Positions 1 through 7,145 are shown, counted from the stretch's first letter. The stretch is 9,831 bases of DNA from DATJSJ01 sp035504175 (GCA_035504175.1 DATJSJ010000161.1:1-9831); one strand, 5' to 3'. Made by a program: numbers and translations. Notes: generated by a model not told the origin, from the letters alone.

Positions 1-162
1 ACGGGGCCGACGGGGGTGGAGATGGAGGCGCTGACCGCAGCCTCGGTGGCGGCGTTGACCGTCTACGACATGTGCAAGTCGGTCGATCGCGGGATGCGCA
101 TCGAGGCCCTGCGCCTCACCCACAAGGCAGGCGGAAAGTCGGGCGAGTTCATCGCCGAATGA
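1..162 (+). CDS. moaC: Cyclic pyranopterin monophosphate synthase MoaC, C-terminal part (5' end outside window)
   Basis: Only the last 53 codons are present; the frame is open from base 1 to the TGA at 160-162. MoaC converts the cyclic pterin intermediate made by MoaA into cyclic pyranopterin monophosphate, an early step of molybdenum-cofactor synthesis in the cytoplasm. The visible stretch carries the family signature TGVEMEALTAASVAALT, then YDMCKSVD, then a C-terminal GGKSG. The Asp and Lys of DMCK (visible residues 23 and 26) correspond to the conserved active-site pair of the family. The stop codon overlaps the moeA start as ATGA, so the two genes are probably co-transcribed and translationally coupled. 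The assignment rests on strong recall of the family; nothing can be said about the N-terminus or the promoter. Confidence 0.95.
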   Translation, partial: TGPTGVEMEALTAASVAALTVYDMCKSVDRGMRIEALRLTHKAGGKSGEFIAE

Positions 163-1364
163 TACCGGTCGCGGAGGCGCGGGCGCGCATCCTGGCGGCG
201 CTGCGCCCTGCCCCGGCCGAGACGGTGCCCCTCGGCGAAGCGGTCGGGCGCGTTACCGCCACACCGGTCGTCGCCCGGTTGACGCAGCCGCCAGCCGACG
301 TCTCAGCGATGGACGGATACGCGCTGCGTAACGCCGACGGCGTGTTTGGCGCGGCCCTGCAAGTCATCGGCAGTGCGCCGGCCGGGCATCCGTTCCCCGG
401 CAGTGTCGGGCCCGGCGAGGCGGTCCGCATCTTCACCGGCGCTCCGATGCCGGACAGCGCCGATGCGGTGCTGCTGCAGGAGGATGCCGCGGCCGACGGC
501 GATCGGGTGGTCGTGCGCGAGGCGGTGGTCCCCGGCCAGCACATCCGCCGCGCCGGGCAGGATTTCGCCGCCGGCGACGTGGTGCTGCCGGCCGGCCGGC
601 GCCTGGGCGCGCGGGATATCGGCCTCGCGGCGGCGGCGAACCATCCCTGGATCGCCGTGCACCGCCGGCCGCGCGTGGCCATTCTCGCGACGGGCGACGA
701 GATCTCGCTGCCCGGCGACCCGATACCGGCGGGCGGCATCGTGAGCTCCAACGCGCATGCGCTGGCGGCGATGGTGCGGCAGGGCGGCGGCGAGCCGGTG
801 CTGCTGCCGATCGCGCGCGACGATCGGGCGGCGATCGCCGAGGCGGCCGAGGCGGCCACGGGCATGGACCTGCTGGTGACCACGGGCGGGGTCAGCGTCG
901 GTGATCACGACCTGGTGCAGGCCGGGCTCGGCGCCCGGGGGCTGGCGCTGGATTTCTGGCAAATCGCCATGCGGCCGGGCAAGCCGTTGATGTTCGGGCA
1001 TGTCGGCGCGCTTCCGGTACTCGGCCTGCCGGGCAATCCGGTCTCCGCCGCGGTGTGCGGGGTGCTGTTCCTGCTGCCCGCCCTCGCCCGGCTCTGCGGG
1101 CTGGCCGGTGAGGCGCCGCGGACCAGTCCGGCCGTGCTCGGGGCGCCGGTGCGCGCGAACGACCACCGCTTCGATCATCTCCGCGCGGTTCTGAACGAGC
1201 GTGAGAACGGGCTGCTGGTGGCAACGCCGTACGAGCGGCAGGATTCAGCACTGCTGCGGCTGCTGGCCGAGGCGGACGCGCTGGTGCTGCGGGCCCCGCA
1301 TGCCCCCGCCCTGCCGGCGGGTGCGGCGGTCGAGGTGATCCGGCTGGACAGGCTGGGCGTCTGA
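159..1364 (+). CDS. moeA: Molybdopterin molybdenumtransferase MoeA
   Basis: This is a 401-residue cytoplasmic enzyme that inserts molybdate into adenylylated molybdopterin, the last common step of molybdenum-cofactor synthesis. The length is normal for the family (about 400). Visible motifs in order are SAMDGYAL (49-56), TGAPMPDSADAV (93-104), GQDFAAGDVVLPAG (133-146), ILATGDE (175-181), TTGGVSVGDHD (241-251), MRPGKPL (271-277) and GLPGNPVSA (289-297). The TTGGVSVGDHD and GLPGNP segments belong to the MoCF/MogA-like domain that binds molybdopterin. I chose the ATG at 159 because it overlaps the moaC stop (ATGA) and the protein then begins IPVAEARARIL, as in homologues. The reading frame is open further upstream, but only as an overlap with moaC. 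No strong Shine-Dalgarno sequence is visible, which fits translational coupling. Downstream it faces the converging sugar operon. Confidence 0.97.
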   Translation: MIPVAEARARILAALRPAPAETVPLGEAVGRVTATPVVARLTQPPADVSAMDGYALRNADGVFGAALQVIGSAPAGHPFPGSVGPGEAVRIFTGAPMPDSADAVLLQEDAAADGDRVVVREAVVPGQHIRRAGQDFAAGDVVLPAGRRLGARDIGLAAAANHPWIAVHRRPRVAILATGDEISLPGDPIPAGGIVSSNAHALAAMVRQGGGEPVLLPIARDDRAAIAEAAEAATGMDLLVTTGGVSVGDHDLVQAGLGARGLALDFWQIAMRPGKPLMFGHVGALPVLGLPGNPVSAAVCGVLFLLPALARLCGLAGEAPRTSPAVLGAPVRANDHRFDHLRAVLNERENGLLVATPYERQDSALLRLLAEADALVLRAPHAPALPAGAAVEVIRLDRLGV

Positions 1365-1524
1365 CCGCCAGGAGCGGACCAGCGTCGCAGTCGTCCAGAC
1401 GATCAGGTCGACGACTTACCGGTCGATGGAGCGACGGTCCTGGTCGCTACCATCCTGGCAAAGCCCGGTCACTCTTGCTTCTCGTACCGGGATTGCAGGA
1501 ACACTGGGCCGCATGTGCCAGGCG
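1365..1524. other. Convergent intergenic region between moeA and the sugar operon
   Basis: These 160 bases separate two convergent genes and I see no gene in them. Two imperfect hairpin candidates are present: a 7-bp stem AGTCGTC (1389-1395) with GACGACT (1410-1416) and a 14-base loop, and a 6-bp stem AGCGAC (1430-1435) with GTCGCT (1443-1448) and a 7-base loop. Neither is followed by a T-run on either strand, so a rho-independent terminator cannot be claimed. This is also the left boundary of the apparent insertion between moeA and lexA. No direct repeat, tRNA or transposase marks it. Confidence 0.4.
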
Positions 1525-2550
1525 TCAGACCGAATGTTGACCGATACGGATTTGTCGCCCGGGCATTTCGGACTGGCGGCAAGCCGGTTCTCGGTCGAGT
1601 TGCTCATGCCGAGGGGCGGTCGGACGTTCCAGGAAGCGGCGTACGGCTGCGCGCCATGGTGTCGGACTCCAGTCGAGCAGGCTGCGCGCCTTGTCGCAGG
1701 AGCCCCGGATGACCATGGCTTCTCCCGGCCGCATGGGAATCGCCTCGAAGTCGCAGAGACCGGGATCGGCGCCGAGGACCGCAGCGATCTCGAGCACGAA
1801 GTCTCTGAGGCGCGGTGATTCACCGGCGCAGACATTGAAGATGTCGCAGCCGCCCCGGTCGAGATCGTTCGCGAGTGCCAGGTAGAGCGTGACCACATCC
1901 TCGACATGGAGGAAGTCGCGCTGCTGCAGGCAGGGCGACAGACCGATGCGTTTGCCGGCGCGGAGGGACGAGACGAGGGACGAGAGAAGCTTCTCCGGGT
2001 TGTCGAGTGGACCGAAGGGGAGGAAGACGCGGGCAATGCGCGTCGGTACGCCGCGCTCGCGGGAGAGTTGCTCGGCCCGCAGCGTCTCGGCGAGCTTCGC
2101 GAGACCGTACGCGGTCGCGGGCCGGCAACACTCGTCTTCCCGGTGCGGCGCGTCCGAATCTGAATATTCCGAGATCGTGCCGGTGACGATGACGCGCCCG
2201 CCGATCGCCGCCATGGCCTCGAAGATGGCGCCGAGCGGCAGGACGTTGATCGCGAGACCCTTCGCGAGATCATAATGTTCCGAGCCGTAAGCCTTGGTGT
2301 AGCCCGCATGCTGGATCCAGAGGTCCGGCTTTTCCTCGGAGATGGCCCGGGCGATCTGCTCGTGCGCCATGAGATCCAGCGGACGGAGCGCGACGCCGCG
2401 CTCCGCCATGTGGCCGAGCCGAAGGCCACGAATGCCCCCCGCCTCGCCCGCGACGCTCACGCCCGCCACGACGCAATGGCCGGCGGCCTGGAACCCGGAC
2501 GCGAGATGGCAGCCGACGAAGCTCGTCGCCCCGGTGATCAGAACCTTCAT
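1525..2550 (-). CDS. NAD(P)-dependent nucleotide-sugar epimerase/reductase (extended SDR)
   Basis: This 341-residue protein is a short-chain dehydrogenase/reductase of the NAD-dependent epimerase/dehydratase family. It opens with the Rossmann glycine motif MKVLITGATSFVG (1-13). It has the catalytic pair Y148-xxx-K152 in AYGLAKLAE, preceded by VTGTISEYS (122-130), and the late RDFLHVEDVV segment (211-220) typical of nucleotide-sugar SDRs. As the last gene of a CDP-glucose pathway operon it most likely reduces the 4-keto group of a CDP-4-keto-6-deoxyhexose. An epimerase role is possible, and the exact sugar cannot be told from sequence. The ATG at 2550 overlaps the preceding stop (ATGA); the frame is open upstream, but the Rossmann motif begins exactly at this Met. 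The last 30 or so residues, after WRAAVRRFLER (299-309), are a polar tail rich in Arg, Gln and Pro that looks unlike an SDR end. Confidence 0.87.
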   Translation of the reverse strand: MKVLITGATSFVGCHLASGFQAAGHCVVAGVSVAGEAGGIRGLRLGHMAERGVALRPLDLMAHEQIARAISEEKPDLWIQHAGYTKAYGSEHYDLAKGLAINVLPLGAIFEAMAAIGGRVIVTGTISEYSDSDAPHREDECCRPATAYGLAKLAETLRAEQLSRERGVPTRIARVFLPFGPLDNPEKLLSSLVSSLRAGKRIGLSPCLQQRDFLHVEDVVTLYLALANDLDRGGCDIFNVCAGESPRLRDFVLEIAAVLGADPGLCDFEAIPMRPGEAMVIRGSCDKARSLLDWSPTPWRAAVRRFLERPTAPRHEQLDREPACRQSEMPGRQIRIGQHSV

Positions 2551-2972
2551 GCGCCGCCCCAGCGATACGGAATTTTCGGCGTATCGGCCGGCAGACTTTC
2601 CCCCTCCGCCGGGTCGAAGGGTTCGGTCGCGCAGTTGGCGACGAGGGACTCGCCGGCGGCGAGTCCCTCGAAACCGTACCAGGTGCCGGGTGCGATGGTG
2701 AGGAGCTGGTAGTTCTCCCGGCCGAGGCGAAGCTCTTCGGGGCTCTCGCCGTCCCGACAGAGGACGACGCGCACGGCCCCCAGGGGGACGGCGAGATTGA
2801 CCGTCTTCCGCCTGTGCAGGTGCCACGCCTTAATCTTGCCCTGAAAGATCGTCGAGAAATAGATTTCGCCGAAGATCGTGAAATGAGCATCGTTCGCCCT
2901 GAGCATGTGCAGGACAGCGCCGCGCTCATCCGGGAACTGCCGCAGCGGATGGAGCGCCCAGGCGCGGCTCAT
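2547..2972 (-). CDS. Short RmlC/RfbC-like cupin, putative CDP-4-keto-6-deoxyhexose epimerase
   Basis: This is a 141-residue cupin related to dTDP-4-dehydrorhamnose 3,5-epimerase, clearly shorter than canonical RmlC (about 180). Family features are FPDERGAV (13-20), FGEIYFSTI (34-42), KAWHLHRRKTVNLAVPLG (48-65), ENYQLLTIAPGTWYGF (86-101) and a closing IPYRW (134-138). H53 falls where related short cupins keep a histidine. The segment equivalent to the tyrosine-containing TDYYDP of RmlC reads TEPFDP (116-121), so the usual tyrosine is absent. It probably epimerises C3 and/or C5 of the 4-keto sugar made by the neighbouring dehydratase; the substrate is inferred from context. The ATG at 2972 overlaps the dehydratase stop as ATGA, and its own stop overlaps the next start the same way. 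The Shine-Dalgarno sequence is weak, so coupling to the upstream gene is likely. Confidence 0.82.
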   Translation of the reverse strand: MSRAWALHPLRQFPDERGAVLHMLRANDAHFTIFGEIYFSTIFQGKIKAWHLHRRKTVNLAVPLGAVRVVLCRDGESPEELRLGRENYQLLTIAPGTWYGFEGLAAGESLVANCATEPFDPAEGESLPADTPKIPYRWGGA

Positions 2973-4042
2973 GGCCGGCCGAGCCTGGTCCAGGTTGCTT
3001 CGTACGCCGCGATCTGGGTTTGCGAAAGGCCCGGCACCTCGGCACCCGCGTTCCATTCCCGATACCACCGCACCGTCTCGGTGATCGACTCCTCGTAGCC
3101 CCAGACCGGCTCCCAGTGCAGATACTGATTGGCGCGGTCAGTGTTGAGCTGCAGCCAATGATCCTCGTGCGGCGCGTTGGGATCGTGATGCACGGCCATC
3201 TCGCCATCGCCCCAGAGAGCGATCACCTTGCGCACCACGGTCTCGACGGTCCGGTTCGCGCCGTGGCCGGGGCCGAAGTTCCAGTTCCTGCAGAAGGCGT
3301 CGCCATCCTGGCGCATGAGCCGGGCGCCGAGCAGCAGATAGGCGCCGAGCGGCTCGAGCACATGCTGCCAGGGGCGCGTCGCATCGCGGCTGCGGATGAC
3401 GATCGTCTCGCCCCGGCGGAGGGAACGGATGCAATCGGGGATGAGCCGATCCGTTGCCCAGTCGCCACCGCCGATCACGTTGCCGGCGCGGGTCGTCGCG
3501 GCCCGGATATGGCCCTTGAGAAAGGAGTTCCAGTAGGCGTCGAAGACCAGTTCGGCACAACCCTTCGACGCGCTGTACGGGTCTCGCCCGCCGAGCGTAT
3601 CCGTCTCGCGATACCCCCACTCCCAGTCGACGTTGCGATAGCATTTGTCGGAGGTGATAAAGACGAGCGTCTGCACGCTGTCCGTCCGGCGCACGGCCTC
3701 GAGCAGATTGACGGCGCCGCCAACGTTGGTGTCGAAGGTGCCCTTGGGGTCGGCATAGGCTGGGCGCACCAGCGCCTGGGCCGCGAGGTGAAAGACGATG
3801 TCCGGGCGCGCCTCCGCCATCGCCCGGCCGATGGCGTCGTCATCCCTGAGATCGCCCACGACGTGATGCATGCGCCGGGCAAGCCCGAGCAGTTCGAAAT
3901 GGCTGTTCTCATAGGCCGGCGGCAGGGCGAAGCCGGCGACCTCGGCGCCGAGGGAGAGCAGCCAGGCACTGAGCCAGGAGCCCTTGAAGCCGGTATGCCC
4001 GGTGATGAGGACGCGCTTGCCGCGGTAGAGATCATCAAACAT
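2969..4042 (-). CDS. rfbG: CDP-glucose 4,6-dehydratase
   Basis: This 357-residue extended SDR removes water from CDP-glucose to give CDP-4-keto-6-deoxyglucose, using bound NAD. It shows the glycine motif ITGHTGFKG (13-21), the FHLAAQALVRPAY segment (84-96), TSDKCYRN (130-137), and catalytic Y156/K160 in PYSASKGCAE. An Asp-Lys pair after TS (D132-K133), where dTDP-glucose dehydratases have Asp-Glu, is a recognised feature of CDP-glucose dehydratases. RPWQHVLEPLGAYL (223-236) is also typical. The length matches the family (about 355-360). I chose the ATG at 4042 because the protein then starts MFDDLYRGKRVLITG, and a good ribosome site, GGGGAAG (4054-4060 on the minus strand), lies 11 bases upstream. 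The start overlaps the end of the cytidylyltransferase gene by 8 bases, and the end overlaps the cupin gene by 4. Confidence 0.95.
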   Translation of the reverse strand: MFDDLYRGKRVLITGHTGFKGSWLSAWLLSLGAEVAGFALPPAYENSHFELLGLARRMHHVVGDLRDDDAIGRAMAEARPDIVFHLAAQALVRPAYADPKGTFDTNVGGAVNLLEAVRRTDSVQTLVFITSDKCYRNVDWEWGYRETDTLGGRDPYSASKGCAELVFDAYWNSFLKGHIRAATTRAGNVIGGGDWATDRLIPDCIRSLRRGETIVIRSRDATRPWQHVLEPLGAYLLLGARLMRQDGDAFCRNWNFGPGHGANRTVETVVRKVIALWGDGEMAVHHDPNAPHEDHWLQLNTDRANQYLHWEPVWGYEESITETVRWYREWNAGAEVPGLSQTQIAAYEATWTRLGRP

Positions 4043-4853
4043 CGAAATTGTCGCTTCCCCTGCGGGCGCAGCTGGTGGCGAGCGACCACCGCTTCCACGG
4101 CGCCTCGTCACGGACCCACATCTTGTTCAGGTCCTCGACGTCCTTCTTGGTGTCCATCGGCCGCCAGAAGCCGTTATGGACGAAGCCCATGAGTTCGCCC
4201 GCCTCCGCCACCCGCTCGAGCGGCTGGCGTTCGAGGATGGTCTCGTCGCCGTCGATGAAATCGATGAAACCCGGCTCGATCACGAAAAACCCGGCGTTGA
4301 CGTAGCCGGCACTCTGCAGCGGCTTTTCCTTGAACGAGCGGATGATGCTGTCCTGCTCGAACTCGACCACGCCAAAGCGGGCGGCGGGGCGCGCCAGCGT
4401 CATCGTGACGAGCTTGCCGTGGCTCCGGTGGAATCTGATGAGTTCGTTGATGTCGACGTCCGAGACGCCGTCGCCGTAGGTCGCCATGAAGGTCTCGTCG
4501 CCGAGCCAGCGGCGCATGCGCCGGATGCGCCCGCCGGTCTGGGTATCGAGGCCCGTGTCGATGAGGGCGAGCTTCCAATTCACCGCCGGGCGCTCGACCG
4601 GGCGCGTCTTGCCGGTCGCCATGTCGATGATGAAGTCGGAATGCAGCGTCTCATAGTTGAGGAAAAAGGATTTGATGTATTCGGCTTTGTAGCCGAGGGC
4701 GACGAGGAACTCGCTGTGACCGAAATGCGAATAGATGCTCATGATGTGCCAGAGCATGGGCAGGCCGCCGATCGGCACCATCGGTTTCGGAATGTCGTCG
4801 GTGTATTCGGAGAGACGGGTGCCGAAGCCACCGGCGAGCAGGATCGTTCTCAA
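4035..4853 (-). CDS. rfbF: Glucose-1-phosphate cytidylyltransferase
   Basis: This 272-residue nucleotidyltransferase makes CDP-glucose and pyrophosphate from CTP and glucose-1-phosphate, the entry step to CDP-sugars. It has the N-terminal nucleotide-binding loop LLAGGFGTRLSE (5-16), IPKPMVPIGGLPML (21-34) with K23, the metal-site region TYGDGVSDVD (125-134), EKPLQSAGYVNAGFFV (176-191), and FWRPMDTKKD (229-238). These are characteristic of RfbF/DdhA. The start is TTG at 4853: the next upstream in-frame codons reach a stop after four codons with no ATG or GTG, and the glycine loop begins four residues later. GAAGG (minus strand, 4863-4867) lies 9 bases upstream. The TTG overlaps the transporter stop as TTGA. 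The protein carries about a dozen extra polar residues at the C-terminus, in the stretch that overlaps rfbG. Local GC is low (about 40% over 4621-4680). Confidence 0.95.
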   Translation of the reverse strand: MRTILLAGGFGTRLSEYTDDIPKPMVPIGGLPMLWHIMSIYSHFGHSEFLVALGYKAEYIKSFFLNYETLHSDFIIDMATGKTRPVERPAVNWKLALIDTGLDTQTGGRIRRMRRWLGDETFMATYGDGVSDVDINELIRFHRSHGKLVTMTLARPAARFGVVEFEQDSIIRSFKEKPLQSAGYVNAGFFVIEPGFIDFIDGDETILERQPLERVAEAGELMGFVHNGFWRPMDTKKDVEDLNKMWVRDEAPWKRWSLATSCARRGSDNFDV

Positions 4854-6094
4854 GATGTGGCGCCTTCATTGCTTGCGGGGTTTATGACGAGCAGGACGGT
4901 CGCGCCGGCCATCAGGATGGCGGCGCAGACGATCGGCGCTGTTGCGCCGAGTGCCGCGATGACGCCGCTCGCGATCGAGGTCAGGCCGAACGCAAGCGCA
5001 TTGATCGAGGCGGTGACGCCGAGGATCTCGCCCTGATTCTGCGCCGCCTCGCGCGTGAACAGCATGATGATGGCGCCGTACGCGGCAGCGACCGCGGTCG
5101 CGACCGGGAGCGCGAGCAGCCATTGCGCGGCCGGTTGTCGGGCAAGCGCCGCGGCACCGACACCGAGGGTGGTCACCCCCATGCCCGCGACCGCGATCGC
5201 CCGGACCGGGAAGAAGCGGCGGAGCAGCGGCATGGCGATCGCGAAGCTGAGGCAGAAGCCGATGCCGAGGAGTGCCATGTAGAAGCTCGCGGCCCGGCCC
5301 GAAAACTCGAGGCGTGCCAGGAGCAGCGGCGCGATGAAGAAGAAGAAGGCGCCCCAGCCGAGCTGCTGCAGCAGGAAGATGAGCGAGAGTCGGCGCAGGC
5401 GCGGGGCGGCCACGCTCCGCCCGAGATCGCGGATGCTGCGGCGGCAGCTTTCCGGGAGGCTCACGGCGGCGCCGCTCATGCGGCGGGGCGCGGCGGGATG
5501 GCTCGCCTTGAGCCAGACCAGGGTGACGGCGGCGAGCAGTACGATCGCGGCGAGCGGCGCGACCTGGTCGGCGAACGAGCCAATACCCGAGAGGCTGCCA
5601 GACAGCGCCGGCCCGCAAACGAAGCCGAGGGAGGAGGCGAAGAGACCGGCATTGAGCCGCCCGTCGCGTCCCGCACTCTCACCCGCGTCACCGAGGGCGG
5701 CCAGCGCGACGGCCTGGGTCGCGGCGGTGAGACCACCCACGAGACGGCCGAGGATCACGATGCTGGCCGCGCCGAGCGCGAGGCCGAGCGCGATCGCCGC
5801 ATACGAAACGATCAACCCGGTGCCGCAGAGGAGCATGACGGGCAGGCGGCCGATCTGATCAGACAGCGCCCCCAGGATCGGGGCGGCGAAGAAGGTCGCG
5901 AGCGGGTAGATGCCGATCGCGACGCCGTAGAGGATCGCCTGCACGGCCGGAACGCGGCTCAGCGGATGCGCGGCAAGGATCGGCGCGATCATCGCGAAGC
6001 CCATGGCGTCGATGAAGATGAGGAGGCAGAGCGGCACCAGGCGCGACAGGATCGCGCCCTGCGCCCGCTCCGCGGCCGCGATCCTGTCCGACAC
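4850..6094 (-). CDS. MFS transporter (drug/proton antiporter-like), probable exporter
   Basis: This 414-residue protein is a major facilitator with about 12 hydrophobic segments in two halves, split by a polar loop around residues 197-233. Motif A, GALSDQIGRLPV (75-86), lies between helices 2 and 3. GRLVGGLTAATQ (116-127) matches the helix 4 region of TetA-like DHA1 exporters. The first helix contains LLIFIDAMGFAMIAPIL (24-40), which also resembles TetA-type proteins. By family it should move a small molecule across the inner membrane by proton antiport; the substrate is unknown. It starts with GTG at 6094, 12 bases after the glycosyltransferase stop, with no strong ribosome site. Its stop overlaps the rfbF start (TTGA). 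Its place inside a CDP-sugar operon suggests export of a glycosylated product. It does not look like a Wzx flippase. Confidence 0.88.
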   Translation of the reverse strand: MSDRIAAAERAQGAILSRLVPLCLLIFIDAMGFAMIAPILAAHPLSRVPAVQAILYGVAIGIYPLATFFAAPILGALSDQIGRLPVMLLCGTGLIVSYAAIALGLALGAASIVILGRLVGGLTAATQAVALAALGDAGESAGRDGRLNAGLFASSLGFVCGPALSGSLSGIGSFADQVAPLAAIVLLAAVTLVWLKASHPAAPRRMSGAAVSLPESCRRSIRDLGRSVAAPRLRRLSLIFLLQQLGWGAFFFFIAPLLLARLEFSGRAASFYMALLGIGFCLSFAIAMPLLRRFFPVRAIAVAGMGVTTLGVGAAALARQPAAQWLLALPVATAVAAAYGAIIMLFTREAAQNQGEILGVTASINALAFGLTSIASGVIAALGATAPIVCAAILMAGATVLLVINPASNEGATS

Positions 6095-6106
6095 GGCGGC
6101 GGGGCT

Positions 6107-7060
6107 CTAGCCGGCCTGCTCCGTCCACTCGAAGCCGGCATCCTGCCAGCGGCTCAGTCGCGCGGGCTCGCCATCGCCCGAATCATACCGACCTTCCCGG
6201 TATTTCAGGTTCATCTCGACGAAGCCGCCGCCGATGAGGGCAACGCGCCCGGTCTTCTTCTGTTTGAAGTCATCGCTTGCGCGGTGAACGATGCCGAGCG
6301 GCCGATGCGGCAGGAAGGGTTCGACGAGGAGACCGCGTTCCGCGTCGAATTTCGGCAGCGCCTGGTGGCACACCCAGTTGCAGCGCGCGGGCAGGAATTC
6401 GAGGCCGTCGGCGAGGTAGTCGTCGAGATTCTCGAACAGCTCGTAATTGAGCGACGCCTGCTCGACATGGAAATTCCGCCCGCGTGCGAGGCTTTCGGCG
6501 ATCCGCTCCGCCCAGCGCCGCCACAGCGGCGAGCTTGCCGGCATCGCGAAGGCACCGGTGTTGAGGATCGGATAGTCGCGGTATCTGATGGCGGCTTCCT
6601 CACCAAACAGATCGGTGTAGACCTTGATGACGAAGGCACGGTAGGAACGGCTCGTGCCGTAGTTGGAGATGAAGGCGCGATCGATTTCGGGCGTGATCGC
6701 CATGATCCCCTTGGCCGCACCGGCAATGTAGAGGTCGACGGCGGCCCAGTCCTGCACCCAGGCATCGGCATCCAGATGCATATAGATGTCGTGGCCGGGG
6801 AAATATTTCGGCAGATGCGGCCGGGCGAGGATCGCCTTGAAGGGGAGCGGGGCGCCTGCCGCATCATCGAAGCCGAATTCCCATTCCGGATCGACAATGC
6901 TGACGTTCCGCGTCGCGAGCCAGTCCCGTTGCTCGACCGTGAGCCCGAGATTGAGGCAGCCAAGCGCGACGTTGCGTGCGGCCGGCTGGTCGCGGATGGA
7001 AAGCACCATGCCCTGGAGGAAATGAAAATATTCGGCCGAAGAGGCCGTGACGATAATCAT
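6107..7060 (-). CDS. GT8-like glycosyltransferase (GT-A fold)
   Basis: This 317-residue cytoplasmic protein has no clear membrane segment. It starts MIIVTASSAEYFHFLQGMVLSI, like the first beta strand and helix of a GT-A enzyme. It has the metal-binding DxD motif in YMHLDADAW (93-101, DAD 97-99), then YPILNTGAFAM (163-173) and HVEQASLNYEL (198-208), which match the N-x-G and DQ-x-LN blocks of family GT8. A late histidine in LGIVHRA (H259) is a possible second metal ligand. It probably transfers the deoxysugar made by the downstream enzymes, or a related sugar, to an unidentified acceptor. The ATG at 7060 was chosen because the conserved N-terminus begins there and TGGGGG lies just upstream. 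The frame is open for another 186 codons, but that part is Arg/Cys-rich and not protein-like. It is the first gene of the operon. GT8 is my best guess; another GT-A family is possible. Confidence 0.8.
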   Translation of the reverse strand: MIIVTASSAEYFHFLQGMVLSIRDQPAARNVALGCLNLGLTVEQRDWLATRNVSIVDPEWEFGFDDAAGAPLPFKAILARPHLPKYFPGHDIYMHLDADAWVQDWAAVDLYIAGAAKGIMAITPEIDRAFISNYGTSRSYRAFVIKVYTDLFGEEAAIRYRDYPILNTGAFAMPASSPLWRRWAERIAESLARGRNFHVEQASLNYELFENLDDYLADGLEFLPARCNWVCHQALPKFDAERGLLVEPFLPHRPLGIVHRASDDFKQKKTGRVALIGGGFVEMNLKYREGRYDSGDGEPARLSRWQDAGFEWTEQAG

Positions 7061-7079
7061 TGCGCCCCCACGATGGTCA

Positions 7080-7145
7080 CGACCCGGGTATCCAAAAAAA
7101 TGCTGCCCCGTCCGTGCAAAAACTTGAAGTATGGTGGTTAACCAG
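7080..7145 (-). promoter_or_regulatory. Probable promoter region of the sugar operon
   Basis: The 60 bases at 7081-7140 are only about 48% GC, far below the surrounding sequence, and lie just upstream of the first operon gene. On the minus strand they contain TTGCAC (7114-7119) as a possible -35 element and an A/T-rich run with GGATAC further down, but no good -10 at ideal spacing. A perfect 10-base palindrome, TGGTTAACCA, occupies 7135-7144 and could be an operator. The location is likely; the exact elements are a guess. Confidence 0.3.

Noticed and set aside
72..158. Upstream in-frame extension of moeA to an ATG at 72
   Set aside because: It would overlap moaC by 91 bases with a non-homologous Arg-rich segment. 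The ATGA overlap at 159 gives the normal family N-terminus.
3020..4192. Long plus-strand open frame opposite the CDP-glucose dehydratase gene
   Set aside because: It is an antisense shadow of rfbG, which has complete catalytic motifs.
5123..7141. Very long plus-strand open frame opposite the transporter and glycosyltransferase genes
   Set aside because: It is the complement of two well-supported genes in GC-rich DNA, has highly charged low-complexity sequence, and shows no motifs.
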